This document shows, piece by piece, positions 26,665 to 36,191 of a DNA stretch of 64,000 nt. Each line of letters begins with the position of its first letter. The stretch's first letter is position 1. The position numbers and the translations under genes were made by a program. Where the stretch lies: positions 2,418,001-2,482,000 of the forward strand of contig NZ_CP195847.1 in assembly GCF_051513965.1 (NCBI RefSeq), given 5' to 3'. The notes under the pieces are model-generated. The model was not told the DNA's origin and did not search any database. It saw only the letters and a list, made by a program, of their open reading frames with translations. The stretch comes from Paramicrobacterium sp051513965. Lineage in GTDB: Bacteria > Actinomycetota > Actinomycetes > Actinomycetales > Microbacteriaceae.

Positions 26665-27320
26665 GAGAGTTCTCCCGTCTGAAAGAGCGGAATGGAATCG
26701 GCCGCGACCGTGTCGGTGACGTCGGGGCCGGAGAGACTGTTGATCGCGGCGGCCGAGGAGTACCCCGCGATGACGAGAACGGCGAAGCCGCGGGCGGCGA
26801 ACCTGCGGCACACGTGCCACCACTCGGCTGGGTCCCCGCCGTGACGGTCGGGAGAGACGAGCACGAGGGCCTCGACGCCGGGACGACGAGACGCGAGTTC
26901 GAGAAGCATCCTCACCCGGTCTGTTGACTCCAGCTGCGACATGTCGCGCCGCCGGACGGCGGTGAGGTGCAGCTCGTCGAGCGCGTCACGCACCGCAAGG
27001 GGGTGCGAGGGAAGACCGGCGAACATGAGCTCCTCGCTCACGACGCGCCACACGGGGACGTTCGGCGCCGGATCGCTGATGTCGGGTGCATCGATGAGTG
27101 CGACCGCCCGCCGGAGACGCTTCGGCGAGTCCTCGCCGTCGATCGTCACGGTGCCCTCGGTGGGCTTCATCCGACCGGACGCGATGAGCCCGAGCACGGT
27201 CGGCCGCTGCTCGGTCTCGGCGCGCACGAACGTTGCGTGCTCAGATTGGAGTGTCACGGATGTCGCGGGCAGGACCTCCGCGGACTTGCCCTTCGTGACG
27301 GCGTTCAACTCGATGCGCAT
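26661..27320 (-). CDS. Degenerate ABC-ATPase-like protein paired with YhgE protein
   Basis: The 219-residue protein keeps the outline of an ABC nucleotide-binding domain: RIELNAVTKG at the start, GLIASGRMKPTEGTVTIDGED after the P-loop position, and a hydrophobic strand ALVLVSPD at the Walker B place. The P-loop itself is replaced by RAETEQRPT with no GKS/T, and no LSGGQ signature or catalytic Glu is visible. It is translationally coupled to the YhgE-type gene. It probably cannot hydrolyse ATP and may be a regulatory or structural partner. Confidence 0.65.
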   Translation of the reverse strand: MRIELNAVTKGKSAEVLPATSVTLQSEHATFVRAETEQRPTVLGLIASGRMKPTEGTVTIDGEDSPKRLRRAVALIDAPDISDPAPNVPVWRVVSEELMFAGLPSHPLAVRDALDELHLTAVRRRDMSQLESTDRVRMLLELASRRPGVEALVLVSPDRHGGDPAEWWHVCRRFAARGFAVLVIAGYSSAAAINSLSGPDVTDTVAADSIPLFQTGELS

Positions 27321-27591
27321 AGCACCCCTCGCTTGCTAGACGTCAACCTTCACACGATACGTCTCATGCTGGCGTACGTCGTGCTTCTTCCGGAACCCTG
27401 CACGCACGTGCAGCTGAGTCACGTCGAGAGTGGACAGCGGTTCTGCTCGTTGAGCATCCTCTCGACGCACTTTTCATGCGTTTCTAGCGGCAACGAGCAG
27501 CAGTATCAACCGAGAACTCGCATTTTCACGAAGGAAATCCGCGTACGCTCAGAATCACACGAGATGACCGCGATCGAGCAAGGAGGCTCAC
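27321..27591. other. Intergenic region, 271 bases
   Basis: It separates two divergent genes. It holds a strong AAGGAGG ribosome site for the DUF6421-like gene and a TACGCT element near 27543 that may be its -10 box. I see no RNA gene or convincing small ORF. Confidence 0.5.
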
Positions 27592-29007
27592 ATGTCCATC
27601 ACCACCGTCGACACCCCCGCGAGCCCGACGCCTGATCCCGACGTCCTCGCGACGAACCCGGCGTGGCTGAGCCTCAAGCAGTCGGCCGAAGCGCTGCACC
27701 CGCTGCAGTCCAAGGACGGGTCGATCGAGGATGCCGCGTCGCACACTACCGCGCGCGATCACGTGGCGGCGATCATCGACGCCGTCGGCGAGCTCGCACC
27801 ACTCTTCCCCTGGGACGCCGAGTACCTCGAGGCCGTGCAGGCGGACTTCCGCCGCTGGGCAGACGACGGCTTCGGGGTGCCGGACTTCTACGACGCGCTC
27901 GTCGCCTTCCGGCCGGAACAGCACCGTGTGCACGGTCTCGCGCATCTCGTCGTGTTTCCGATGTACACGCAGAACGGATCGCGCGATCGCCACGTCGAGG
28001 CGGTGCTCGTCGAGGTGCTGTGGCCCGACTTCGTCGCAGAACTCGAGGCCGGAGACTTCTCGAACAAGCTCTTCGTTCCCATCCGCTTCATCGACTTCAC
28101 GGCCGGATACGACACGAACGCCGCCGTGCTGTTCCCCGAGACCGTCGCGATGCGCGCGATTCCGCAGTTCACGTGGGGCGCGATCTTCTCAGACCGTGAG
28201 GCCGCGCGCTTCCGGCGCGTCGTGTCGACGGCATCCGAGATCACCAAACTCGAGCTGCCGGACGACGCCCGCGAGCTGCTCGACGACCAGAAGCTGGCCG
28301 AAGAGACCTTCATCATGTGGGATCTCATCCACGACCGCACACACATGCGCGGCGATCTGCCGTTCGACCCGTTCATGATCAAGCAGCGGATGCCGTACTT
28401 TCTGTACTCCCTCGAGGAGATGCGGTGTGACATGACCGCGTTCCGCGAGTCGGTGCGGCTCGAGCGCGAGCTCTCCGCGCGAGACGCGGGCGACGGCGAC
28501 CCACTCACGGATGCCGAGCGCGAGATTCTGCGGCACGCCAAGCTCGTGCAGTACGCGGTAATCTTCGACAGGATCTTCCGCTTCGCGCTGACCGGTTCGC
28601 GCAGTCGCAACTACGACGGACTCGGCGGACAGCTGCTGTTCGCGTGGATGCATCAGCGCGGCGTTCTGCACTGGACGGACACGAAGCTCACAATCGACTG
28701 GGCTGATGTTCCCGATGTCGTCGTCGCGCTCGGCGAGGCGATCAACGACCTGTACTGGCGGTCGATCGACCGTCCGAAGACGGCGCACTGGCTCGCGGCC
28801 TACGAGCTTGTGCGCTCGGTGCTCGAGCCGCACCCCGCCTCGGCGTGGGCGCGCGGTCTCGATGATGAGACGCTCATGGGGCCACCGCGAGGAATGACGG
28901 ATGCCGTGCTCGACGATGAGTTCCCGCTGTCGATGTTCTATGAGGCGCTCCGCAAGAAGATGGGCGACGTCATCGAGTCGACGTCAGGCATCACCGGGAG
29001 AGACTGA
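27592..29007 (+). CDS. DUF6421-like conserved actinobacterial protein
   Basis: This 471-residue soluble protein has no signal peptide. It resembles an uncharacterised actinobacterial family that I recall as DUF6421; the assignment is from memory of conserved stretches. The most striking block is WDLIHDRTHMRGDLPFDPFM followed by FLYSLEEMRCDM, in which the two His and later Glu/Asp residues could bind a metal. Translation starts after AAGGAGG. A strong hairpin follows the stop, so it is probably a single-gene unit. Confidence 0.65.
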   Translation: MSITTVDTPASPTPDPDVLATNPAWLSLKQSAEALHPLQSKDGSIEDAASHTTARDHVAAIIDAVGELAPLFPWDAEYLEAVQADFRRWADDGFGVPDFYDALVAFRPEQHRVHGLAHLVVFPMYTQNGSRDRHVEAVLVEVLWPDFVAELEAGDFSNKLFVPIRFIDFTAGYDTNAAVLFPETVAMRAIPQFTWGAIFSDREAARFRRVVSTASEITKLELPDDARELLDDQKLAEETFIMWDLIHDRTHMRGDLPFDPFMIKQRMPYFLYSLEEMRCDMTAFRESVRLERELSARDAGDGDPLTDAEREILRHAKLVQYAVIFDRIFRFALTGSRSRNYDGLGGQLLFAWMHQRGVLHWTDTKLTIDWADVPDVVVALGEAINDLYWRSIDRPKTAHWLAAYELVRSVLEPHPASAWARGLDDETLMGPPRGMTDAVLDDEFPLSMFYEALRKKMGDVIESTSGITGRD

Positions 29008-29016
29008 ATCCGCCTC

Positions 29017-29045
29017 GGGGCGGATGCCCAGCACGCATCCGCCCC
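29017..29045. terminator. Strong hairpin after the DUF6421-like gene
   Basis: GGGGCGGATGC and GCATCCGCCCC form a perfect 11-bp stem with a seven-base loop, ten bases beyond the stop and just before the -10 element of the next gene. There is no T-run. Confidence 0.65.
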
Positions 29046-29059
29046 GCTACCGTTGAGGC

Positions 29060-30370
29060 ATGAGCGAGCTCACGGACCCGTCCGCGCACGGCTGGCGCAG
29101 GCCGGCCGCGACCGCGCTTCAGCGGCGTCGCGACCTGCTCGGCGCGCTCGTGCTCTTCGGCTGCATGCTGCCGAGCAGCGTTCTCTACCGACTCGCCGGC
29201 GCGATGGGAGACGCGACCGCGCCGATGTGGGTGACGATCATCTGGTCTGCGGTCATGTGCGGGGCGATCGCTCTGCGCCGACGGTGGCCATGCACGGTCG
29301 CGCTCGTCGTGTCGGCCGCGTACATCGTGGGCATCGAGCTCGGCGCACCTGAGCTGCTGTTCAGCCAGATCATCCTGTTCGTCTCGATGTACACGGTGGG
29401 CGCGTGGGTGAGCGATCGGCGGTTCGTGCGGTTCACACTCGGCGCGATCATCGGGGCGATGCTCATCTGGCTGGCGACGGCCATGTTCATCTCTGCGACC
29501 GACTCGGGCATCCGCGATGACTTCAACGGCTTCGGCACGCAGACGGCGATGCTCGCCTACTTCGGCATCCAGATCATGACGAACATCCTGTACTTCGGCG
29601 GTGCCGCGTACTTCGGTACTCATGCATACAATTCCGCCCGTCAGCGTGCGGAGCTGGAGGATCGCACGCGGGAGCTCGAGCGTGAGCGCGAGCGCTCCGC
29701 GGCACAGGCGGTCGCTCTCGAGCGCGTACGCATCGCACGCGAGCTGCATGACGTCGTCGCGCACCACGTCTCGGTCATGGGCGTGCAGGCGGGGGCGGCG
29801 CGCACGGTGATCGATCTCGACCAGGATGCCGCGAAGAGCGCGCTCTCCAATGTGGAGCACAACGCTCGCGCCGCGATCGACGAACTACACGGGCTCGTCA
29901 CGACGCTGCGCGAGACCGAGGGCACGACGGGTGAGGAGACGACGGTTGCCGTGAGCACGATCGGCCTCGATGACATCCGTCGCCTGGCCGATGAGTCGAC
30001 GCAGAGCGGCCTGCCGACGCGCTACGAGGTGCTTGGCATTGAGCGCGAGGTCGCGGGGACCGTCGCGCTGACGCTGTACCGCATTGCGCAGGAGGCCCTC
30101 ACGAACGCCCGGAAGTACGCGGGCGCCGATGCGACCGCCGATGTTCGTCTGAGATTTCAGGATGCCGAGGTGGAGCTCGAAGTCGCCAACACCGGCTTCG
30201 TGCCCTCGAAACCTCGAAAGGGTGCGCTCGGCCACGTGGGCATGCGCGAACGCATCGCCGCGGTCGGCGGGCGCATCGAGATCGGCCCCCGGTCACGCGG
30301 GGGCTACCTCATCCGCGCCAGCATCCCCTCCGTCCCCGCCGACCACGACACCGCTGGAGCTGCCACATGA
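29060..30370 (+). CDS. NarL-type sensor histidine kinase
   Basis: The protein has 436 residues with about five N-terminal membrane helices, a coiled linker (AELEDRTRELERERERSAAQ), a HisKA_3 domain with phospho-accepting His in ARELHDVVAHHVSVMGVQ, and a HATPase_c domain (EALTNARKYA, GHVGMRERIAAVGG). The signal is unknown. Its stop overlaps the response-regulator start as ATGA. TACCGT lies six bases before the ATG, the leaderless pattern. Confidence 0.9.
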   Translation: MSELTDPSAHGWRRPAATALQRRRDLLGALVLFGCMLPSSVLYRLAGAMGDATAPMWVTIIWSAVMCGAIALRRRWPCTVALVVSAAYIVGIELGAPELLFSQIILFVSMYTVGAWVSDRRFVRFTLGAIIGAMLIWLATAMFISATDSGIRDDFNGFGTQTAMLAYFGIQIMTNILYFGGAAYFGTHAYNSARQRAELEDRTRELERERERSAAQAVALERVRIARELHDVVAHHVSVMGVQAGAARTVIDLDQDAAKSALSNVEHNARAAIDELHGLVTTLRETEGTTGEETTVAVSTIGLDDIRRLADESTQSGLPTRYEVLGIEREVAGTVALTLYRIAQEALTNARKYAGADATADVRLRFQDAEVELEVANTGFVPSKPRKGALGHVGMRERIAAVGGRIEIGPRSRGGYLIRASIPSVPADHDTAGAAT

Positions 30371-31035
30371 CGCGCGTTCTGCTCGCCGACGATCACGAAC
30401 TGGTCCGCGCCGGCTTCCGGATCATCCTCGCCGCGCAGCCTGACATCGAGGTCGTCGCCGAGGCGGAGAACGGTCGCCGCGCGGTCGAACTCGCGCGCAG
30501 ACTGAACCCGGATGTGATCTGCATGGACGTGCAGATGCCCGTGCTCGACGGTCTCGCCGCGACGCGCGAGATCACGGATGCCTCGCGGGCGGCGATCATC
30601 ATCCTGACGACGTTCGACCGTGAGGACTACCTGTTCGAGGCGCTGGCCGCCGGCGCGAGCGGATTTCTGCTCAAGAACTCGAGTCCGGAGAGGCTCGTGG
30701 AGGCGGTCCGGACGATCGCCGCGGGTGACGCGCTGCTCTCACCGGAGGTCACGCGGCGGGTGATCGCGAAGTTCTCGGAGGCTCCGGCCACGGCATCCTC
30801 TCACCCTCCGATCGCAGCAGACGGACGTCTCACTGAACTCACCGAGCGTGAGCGGGAGGTGCTGGGCCTGGTGGCGCAGGGCCTCTCGAACTCCGAGATC
30901 GCCTCGACGCTGTTCGTCGGCGACGCCACCGTGAAGTCCCACGTCTCGAAGATTCTGCAGAAGCTGCAGCTTCGCGACCGCATCCAGGCGGTCATCTTCG
31001 CCTATGAGAACGGTGTGGTCGTTCCCGGCTCCTGA
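30367..31035 (+). CDS. NarL/LuxR-type response regulator
   Basis: This 222-residue partner of the preceding kinase has a receiver domain with acidic pocket ADDHE, phospho-acceptor Asp in VICMDVQMP, Thr in LTTFD and Lys in LLKNSSP. A LuxR-type HTH follows (LTEREREVLGLVAQGLSNSEIAS). The last 34 bases overlap the convergent gene. Target genes are not evident from the sequence. Confidence 0.92.
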   Translation: MTRVLLADDHELVRAGFRIILAAQPDIEVVAEAENGRRAVELARRLNPDVICMDVQMPVLDGLAATREITDASRAAIIILTTFDREDYLFEALAAGASGFLLKNSSPERLVEAVRTIAAGDALLSPEVTRRVIAKFSEAPATASSHPPIAADGRLTELTEREREVLGLVAQGLSNSEIASTLFVGDATVKSHVSKILQKLQLRDRIQAVIFAYENGVVVPGS

Positions 31036-31430
31036 TCGCTGTTCCCCGACGCGGAGCCTCGTGACCGGGCGGTCTCGTCACGCGCAGCGTCGTCTCCGAG
31101 CAGCGTGTCGTCTGCCGATACGGGCGGCGCGGCCATGAGCAGCTCCTCGGAGATCTCCGCCGTCTCGAATGGGCCGCGGCCGTCTCGCAGGTGCTGTGGT
31201 TCGTCGAACGCCACCGTCCAGATGCGCGCCTGCAGCGACTGCGCCGTCATGCCGCGGCGAGGAAGCGTCGAGGCAAGCCCGACGATGAGGCCCGTCGGCT
31301 CGCCGGGGAAGGTGTCGCGGTACTCGTCGCCGGGATCGCGGACGTACACGGGCACTCCGATGCCGAGCGTCGTCCCCTCGGCATCGGTCGTCGTCTTCAG
31401 CGTGGGGCGCTTGCCCGGTCGAAACCACAT
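31002..31430 (-). CDS. Hypothetical protein
   Basis: This 142-residue soluble protein of unknown function begins MWFRPGKRPTLKTTTDAEG. Its first 90 residues look folded, with a DUF-like beta-rich pattern (GIGVPVYVRDPGDEYRDTFPGEPTG). The last 40 are polar and probably disordered. It lies downstream of the broken ThDP-enzyme gene on the same strand and overlaps the end of the response regulator. Confidence 0.55.
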   Translation of the reverse strand: MWFRPGKRPTLKTTTDAEGTTLGIGVPVYVRDPGDEYRDTFPGEPTGLIVGLASTLPRRGMTAQSLQARIWTVAFDEPQHLRDGRGPFETAEISEELLMAAPPVSADDTLLGDDAARDETARSRGSASGNSDQEPGTTTPFS

Positions 31431-31496
31431 GACTCCAGTGTCGCAGGTGTGGCGTCATGTGGGTCTCAGCCTCTGCGATCAGTCGCCTTCGTTCCG

Positions 31497-33312
31497 CTAC
31501 GAGTCCCCGATGTGCAGCGTGCCTTTGACCCGTTCGATTCCCTCGGTGAGAAGCGACTGCGCGGAATCACGGATCACCTGCGCGGTGTGCGGGTCGTCCT
31601 TCAGCAGCGCCTCCCCGTGCTCTTGGCGAACTCGAACGTGATGTGCGGCGGAAGCGGCGGCACATTCCGGCTCGTGTACGCGTCGATGAGGGTGACGCCC
31701 TGCGTCGCGAACGCTCTGTCCCAGGCCTGCTCGACCTCGTCGTCGGTGTGCACGCGGATGCCGGTGAAGCCCAGCAGCTCCGCCCAGCCGGCATAGTCCA
31801 CCGACTCGACGTCCTGCGAGGTGCTCCAGGCCGGTTGGCGTCCTCCGTGCGCATCTCCCACGAGACCTGCTCGAGGTCGTCGTTGTGCAGCACGACGATG
31901 ATGAACTGCGGGTTGTCCCACCGCTTCATGAACTTCTTGACCGTGATGAGCTCGTTCATTCCGAGCATCTGGAACGCACCGTCGCCGATCGTGCAGATGA
32001 CCGGTCGCTCCGAGTGCGCGAACTTCGCGGCCACGGCGTACGGCATCGCGGCGAGCATCGTGGCCAGACGTCCGGAGAGGTCGCCCATCATGCCGCGCTG
32101 CAGGCGAATGTGGTGCCCGTACCAGTCGGCCGTGGTTCCGGCATCCGCTGTCACGATCGAGGTTGCGGGCAGTCGCCGGTTGAGCTCGTGGTAGACGCGG
32201 CGGGGGTTCACGCCGTCCTCGTAGGTCTGCAGCGCCTGGGACTCCATCTCGTCTTCCCAGTGCGCCATCTCGTCGGCGACCTTGTCCTGCCACGAGAGAT
32301 CGGTCTTGGTCTCGAGGTGCGGAAGAAGCGCGGTGAGCGTCGTCTTCACGTCACCCCAGAGGTTGAGCTCTGTCGGGTAGCGCAGACCCATCTGCTCGGG
32401 CTTGAGGTCCACCTGAATCGCGCGCGCCTGCCCGCTCGCCGGCAGAAACTGCCCATAGGGGTAATTCGTGCCGAGCAGCACGAGCGTGTCGCACTCCTTC
32501 ATCTGGTTGTAGCTCGGCAGCGAGCCGAGAAGACCCAGCTGCTGGGTGTGATGGGGAACGTCTCCGGGCACGACGTGCTTGGCGCGCAACGCGGTGATGA
32601 TTCCCGCGCCTGCCTTCCTCGCGGCTTCGAGCACCTCGTCCGTCGCGCCGTTCGCGCCGTGACCGACGAGGAAGGTCACCTTCGAGCCCTCGTTGATGAT
32701 CTGCGCAGCCCGGACGATCTCGTCCTCCGGTGGGGAGAGCCGCATCGACGGCGCCACCGCGCTGGAGCGAGACACCCAGTTCTCCGGCTCGAGCGGCGCG
32801 ATCTCCATCCCCTGCACGTCGTGCGGCATGATCACGACGGCGGGTCCGAGTCGCGTCCGTGCCGTGCGGAACGCGGTGTCGACGACCGCCTGCGCCTGCT
32901 CCGGCGACACGATCGTCTGCACGTAAACCGCGACGTCGTCGAAGGTCCGCTCGAGGTGGCTCACCTGCTGGTTGGCGGTGCCGATGGCGTTGAGTCCCTG
33001 CTGCCCGACGAAGGCGACGACCGGCTGATTGTCCATCTTCGCGTCGTAGAGCCCGTTCACCATGTGGAACGCTCCGGGGCTCGAGGTCGCCATGCACACA
33101 CCGACCTCGCCCGTGAATTTGGCGTGCGCGGTCGCCATGAGGGCGCAGATCTCCTCGTGCGTCGGCCTGATGTAGTCGAGCCCCTCGCCCTCCCGCTGGG
33201 CTCTGCCGAGGGCACCGTCGAACTCTCCGATGCCGTCTCCTGGGAAGCCGAAGACTCTGGTCACTCCCCATTTTCTGATTCGTTCGATGACGAAGTCGCT
33301 CACGGTGGGCAT
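31497..33312 (-). pseudogene. PoxB-like ThDP-dependent oxidase gene with two frameshifts
   Basis: This encodes a pyruvate oxidase/acetolactate synthase-like flavin and thiamine diphosphate enzyme. From ATG at 33312 (AAAGGAG six bases before it) the frame is intact through the ThDP motif GDGAFQMLGMNELITVKK and NDDLEQVSWEMRTEDANRP. At about 31832 one base appears missing: the expected continuation WSTSQDVESVDYAGWAELLG lies in another frame. A second one-base loss in a G-run at about 31618 moves the tail EALLKDDPHTAQVIRDSAQS back into the first frame, which ends at TAG 31497-31499. Both breaks are single-base losses in G/C tracts, so sequencing error must be excluded. Confidence 0.75.
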
Positions 33313-33542
33313 ACGAACTCCTTTCAGCCATGGCGGTGCCACATCATTCAGTCGTCCGTCTTCACGCTACTCAGAATCGGCCGTGAGGCTAGGGGTTTTC
33401 ATTTGCCGGTGAGGCGTGTACGGGATGCCGCGGCGGGAGCCGCCTCCGCCGCGCGGCGGAGAGCCGAAACCCGCCTGGCGGCGGATGCCCGAGGTCGGTG
33501 CCGGACCATAGCGTTGAAGCACACTCGACGAAAGGATGCACC
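33313..33542. other. Intergenic region, 230 bases, with palindrome
   Basis: It separates divergent genes. CTCCGCCGCGCGGCGGAG (33444-33461) is a perfect 18-base palindrome of unknown use. TAGCGT at about 33508 is a possible -10 box for the rightward ABC operon, and AAAGGA precedes its start. No gene was seen. Confidence 0.5.
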
Positions 33543-34427
33543 GTGCTCGAGATATCGGGAATCACGAAGAGCTTCGGCACCCGCCGCGTTCTGAACGACG
33601 TCACCTTCTCCGTCGCTCCCGGAAAGCTCACGGGCTTCGTCGGCGGCAACGGCGCCGGCAAGACGACCACCATGCGCATGATCCTGGGGCTGCTGTCGTC
33701 TGATGCCGGAACCGTGACGTTCGACGGTGCTCCTCTCACTGCCGCGGATCGACGTCGTTTCGGCTATATGCCCGAGGAACGCGGGCTGTACCCGAAGATG
33801 AAGGTCGCCGATCAGCTCGTCTACCTCGCCCGGCTGCACGGCCTGAGCGCCGCGCACGCGAAGTCGAACGCGGAGGGGCTGCTCGAGAGCCTCGACCTAT
33901 CGGAGCGCGCAAACGATCCGATCGAGGATCTCTCGCTCGGCAATCAGCAGCGCGCGCAGATCGCCGCGGCACTCGTTCACGAGCCGACCATGCTGATCCT
34001 CGACGAACCGTTCTCCGGCCTCGACCCGATCGCTGTCGACACCGTCGTCGGCGTGCTCGGTGACTACGCCGCGCGCGGTGTCCCGGTGCTCTTCTCCAGT
34101 CACCAGCTCGACATCGTGGAACGCCTGTGCGACGACCTCGTGATCATCGCCAGCGGGGAGATCCGCGCGGACGGCCCCCGCGAACAGCTGCGCTCCGAGC
34201 ACTCGACGAACCGCTACGAGCTCGTCTTCACGGGCGACGCCGGCTGGCTTCGTGAGACGCCCGGCGTGACTGTGCTCGATTTCGACGGCGGCTACGCACT
34301 CTTCGATGTGGACGACGACCAGACCGCGCAGCAGGTGCTCCAGCGCGCGGTCGCCGAAGGCGCGGTCACGACGTTCACCCCGCAGCATCCCTCACTCGCA
34401 CAGATCTTCAAGGAGGTCATCTCATGA
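33543..34427 (+). CDS. ABC transporter ATP-binding protein (NatA-like)
   Basis: This 294-residue ATPase has Walker A GGNGAGKTT, signature LSLGNQQRAQ (LSLGN in place of LSGGQ, as in NatA relatives), Walker B LILDEPFSGLDP and switch His in SSHQ. A DUF4162-like C-terminal domain follows. The GTG start at 33543 is supported by AAAGGA upstream. The stop overlaps the permease start as ATGA. It probably powers an efflux system for sodium, drugs or peptides. Confidence 0.88.
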   Translation: MLEISGITKSFGTRRVLNDVTFSVAPGKLTGFVGGNGAGKTTTMRMILGLLSSDAGTVTFDGAPLTAADRRRFGYMPEERGLYPKMKVADQLVYLARLHGLSAAHAKSNAEGLLESLDLSERANDPIEDLSLGNQQRAQIAAALVHEPTMLILDEPFSGLDPIAVDTVVGVLGDYAARGVPVLFSSHQLDIVERLCDDLVIIASGEIRADGPREQLRSEHSTNRYELVFTGDAGWLRETPGVTVLDFDGGYALFDVDDDQTAQQVLQRAVAEGAVTTFTPQHPSLAQIFKEVIS

Positions 34428-35515
34428 GCGCCACCACTGCAGAGCCGCGTCTGGTGTCGAGCACCTGGTTGGTCGCCGAGCGCGAGATCTCCGCTCGCCT
34501 GCACAGCAAGGCGTTCGTGATCTCGACGCTCATCCTCTTCATCGTCGCGATCGGCGGCATGATCGTCGGTGGCCTCATGGCTCAGAACCAATCGGACACC
34601 CCGGTCGCGGTCGTCGGCCAGGCGGGCGCAGCGCTTGAGGGAGTCGACGGCTTCGACGTCACAGAGGTCGCAGACGCCGACGAAGCGAAGACTCTCGTGA
34701 AGGAGGGCGAGGTGGATGCCGCGCTCGTGCCCGACGATTCCCCGATCGGCGTCGCCATCATCGCAGACACCGAGGCTCCGAGCTCGCTCATCGCTCAGCT
34801 CAGCGTCTCGCCCGAGGTGATGCTGCTCGACACGGACTCCGAGAACCCCATCTTCGCGTACTTCGTGGCGATCGGATTCGGTCTGGTGTTCTTCATGTCG
34901 GCGATGACTTTCGGTCAGGTCATCGCCCAGAGCGTCGTCGAGGAGAAGCAGACACGCGTCATCGAGATTCTGATGTCGACGATCCCGGTTCGGATCCTCC
35001 TGGCGGGCAAGGTGCTCGGCAATTCGATCCTCGCGTTCGCGCAGATCGCGATCCTCGCCGTGCTGTCGATCATCGGGCTCACGGTCATCGGGCAGAACGA
35101 CCTGCTGCTCGGCCTCGGTGCGCCGATCGTCTGGTTCGTCGGCTTCTTCACGGTGGGCTTCATCCTGCTGGCCGCGATGTTCGCCGCGACAGGTTCGATG
35201 GTCTCGCGGCAGGAGGACATCGGGTCGACGACGACCCCAGTCACGATGCTCGTGATGCTGCCGTACTTCCTCGTCATCCTGTTCCACGACAACCCCATCG
35301 TGCTCGGCATCATGTCGTACGTTCCGTTCTCCGCCCCGGTCGGAATGCCGATGCGCCTGTTCCTCGGAACGGCGGCCTGGTGGGAGCCGATCCTCTCGCT
35401 CGTCGTGCTCGCGGCATCCGCCATCATCGTGGTCATGATCGGCGCGCGCATCTACGAGAACTCGCTGCTCAAGATGGGCTCGCGCGTGAAGTGGGGCGAA
35501 GCGCTCTCGCGCTGA
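34424..35515 (+). CDS. ABC-2 type permease (NatB-like)
   Basis: The protein has 363 residues: an N-terminal helix (FVISTLILFIVAIGGMIVGG), an extracytoplasmic domain and five C-terminal helices. The segment QSVVEEKQTRVIEILMSTIPVRILLAGKVLGN is the ABC-2 family hallmark. It is translationally coupled to the ATPase and followed by a strong terminator, so the two form a complete two-gene exporter unit. Confidence 0.88.
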   Translation: MSATTAEPRLVSSTWLVAEREISARLHSKAFVISTLILFIVAIGGMIVGGLMAQNQSDTPVAVVGQAGAALEGVDGFDVTEVADADEAKTLVKEGEVDAALVPDDSPIGVAIIADTEAPSSLIAQLSVSPEVMLLDTDSENPIFAYFVAIGFGLVFFMSAMTFGQVIAQSVVEEKQTRVIEILMSTIPVRILLAGKVLGNSILAFAQIAILAVLSIIGLTVIGQNDLLLGLGAPIVWFVGFFTVGFILLAAMFAATGSMVSRQEDIGSTTTPVTMLVMLPYFLVILFHDNPIVLGIMSYVPFSAPVGMPMRLFLGTAAWWEPILSLVVLAASAIIVVMIGARIYENSLLKMGSRVKWGEALSR

Positions 35516-35530
35516 CCGCGCATCCGAGCC

Positions 35531-35574
35531 ACAGACGCCTCGCCGTCCGACTCTATGGACGGCGAGGCATCTGT
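35531..35574. terminator. Long hairpin terminating the NatAB-like operon
   Basis: GCCTCGCCGTCC (35537-35548) pairs perfectly with GGACGGCGAGGC (35557-35568) over an eight-base loop; ACAGA/TCTGT extend the stem beyond one mismatch. It covers an ATG at 35555 that would otherwise open the next frame, which argues for the later start at 35591. Confidence 0.7.
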
Positions 35575-35590
35575 CACGCAGACTGGAGAC

Positions 35591-36112
35591 ATGGCTGCCA
35601 GCGACCTCCCCCAGCACCCGATCAGTGCCGCGCTCACCGACACGGGTCCGCACCAGGTGCTTGCGCTCGAACGGCACCTCGATCACGAGGCCGCGCCGCT
35701 CTGGGAGTGCTTGACGCAGCGCGACCGCGTGAGCACATGGGCGCCGTTCGCCCACGACCGCGATCTGGACTCCCTCGGTCAGGTCTCGCTTCGCCAGACC
35801 GACGACCCGACGGCGAACGCGAACCCCGGCATGGTGCTGACCTCGGCAGTGCTCAGGATGCTGTCGCTCGACTGGGCCGGAGACCGCATCGACATCGAGC
35901 TGGCTCCCACCGCGGACGGCACCATCGTGTACTTCAGCCACCGGTTCGACGACCGAGACATCGCGCCGAGCCTCGCTGCGGGCTGGCACCTCTGCCTGCA
36001 AGCGCTGGATGCCGTTGCCGGAGGCGCGGACGTTCCGCCGGTCGTCGGGGACGCCGCGTATGCCGCCGGATGGGACGAGCTGTACGACAAGTACGCCAAG
36101 CTGTTCGGCTGA
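35591..36112 (+). CDS. SRPBCC (START-like) domain protein
   Basis: The protein has about 173 residues and the Bet v1-like look: a LALERHLDHEAAPLWECLTQRDRVSTWAPF start typical of polyketide-cyclase/AHSA1-type proteins, beta strands, and a long C-terminal helix (GWHLCLQALDAVAGG, GWDELYDKYAKLFG). It may bind a hydrophobic ligand; no catalytic role can be read. Start 35591 (MAASDLPQ) is used because an earlier ATG lies in the terminator stem of the preceding operon. Confidence 0.75.
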   Translation: MAASDLPQHPISAALTDTGPHQVLALERHLDHEAAPLWECLTQRDRVSTWAPFAHDRDLDSLGQVSLRQTDDPTANANPGMVLTSAVLRMLSLDWAGDRIDIELAPTADGTIVYFSHRFDDRDIAPSLAAGWHLCLQALDAVAGGADVPPVVGDAAYAAGWDELYDKYAKLFG

Positions 36113-36191
36113 CCCGGGAATCGCAAAATGTGTGCGCACCGCGCACGTTCGTGCACCCTCCGTCGCGGCGCACATGCGCGAGGATGGAGGG

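Noticed and set aside
31601..32293. A separate gene in the second frame of the PoxB-like region
   Set aside because: Its first half is a shadow and its second half is the frameshifted continuation of the same enzyme.
35555..35590. Upstream ATG at 35555 as the start of the SRPBCC gene
   Set aside because: The codon lies in the loop and stem of the strong terminator of the preceding operon and has no ribosome site.
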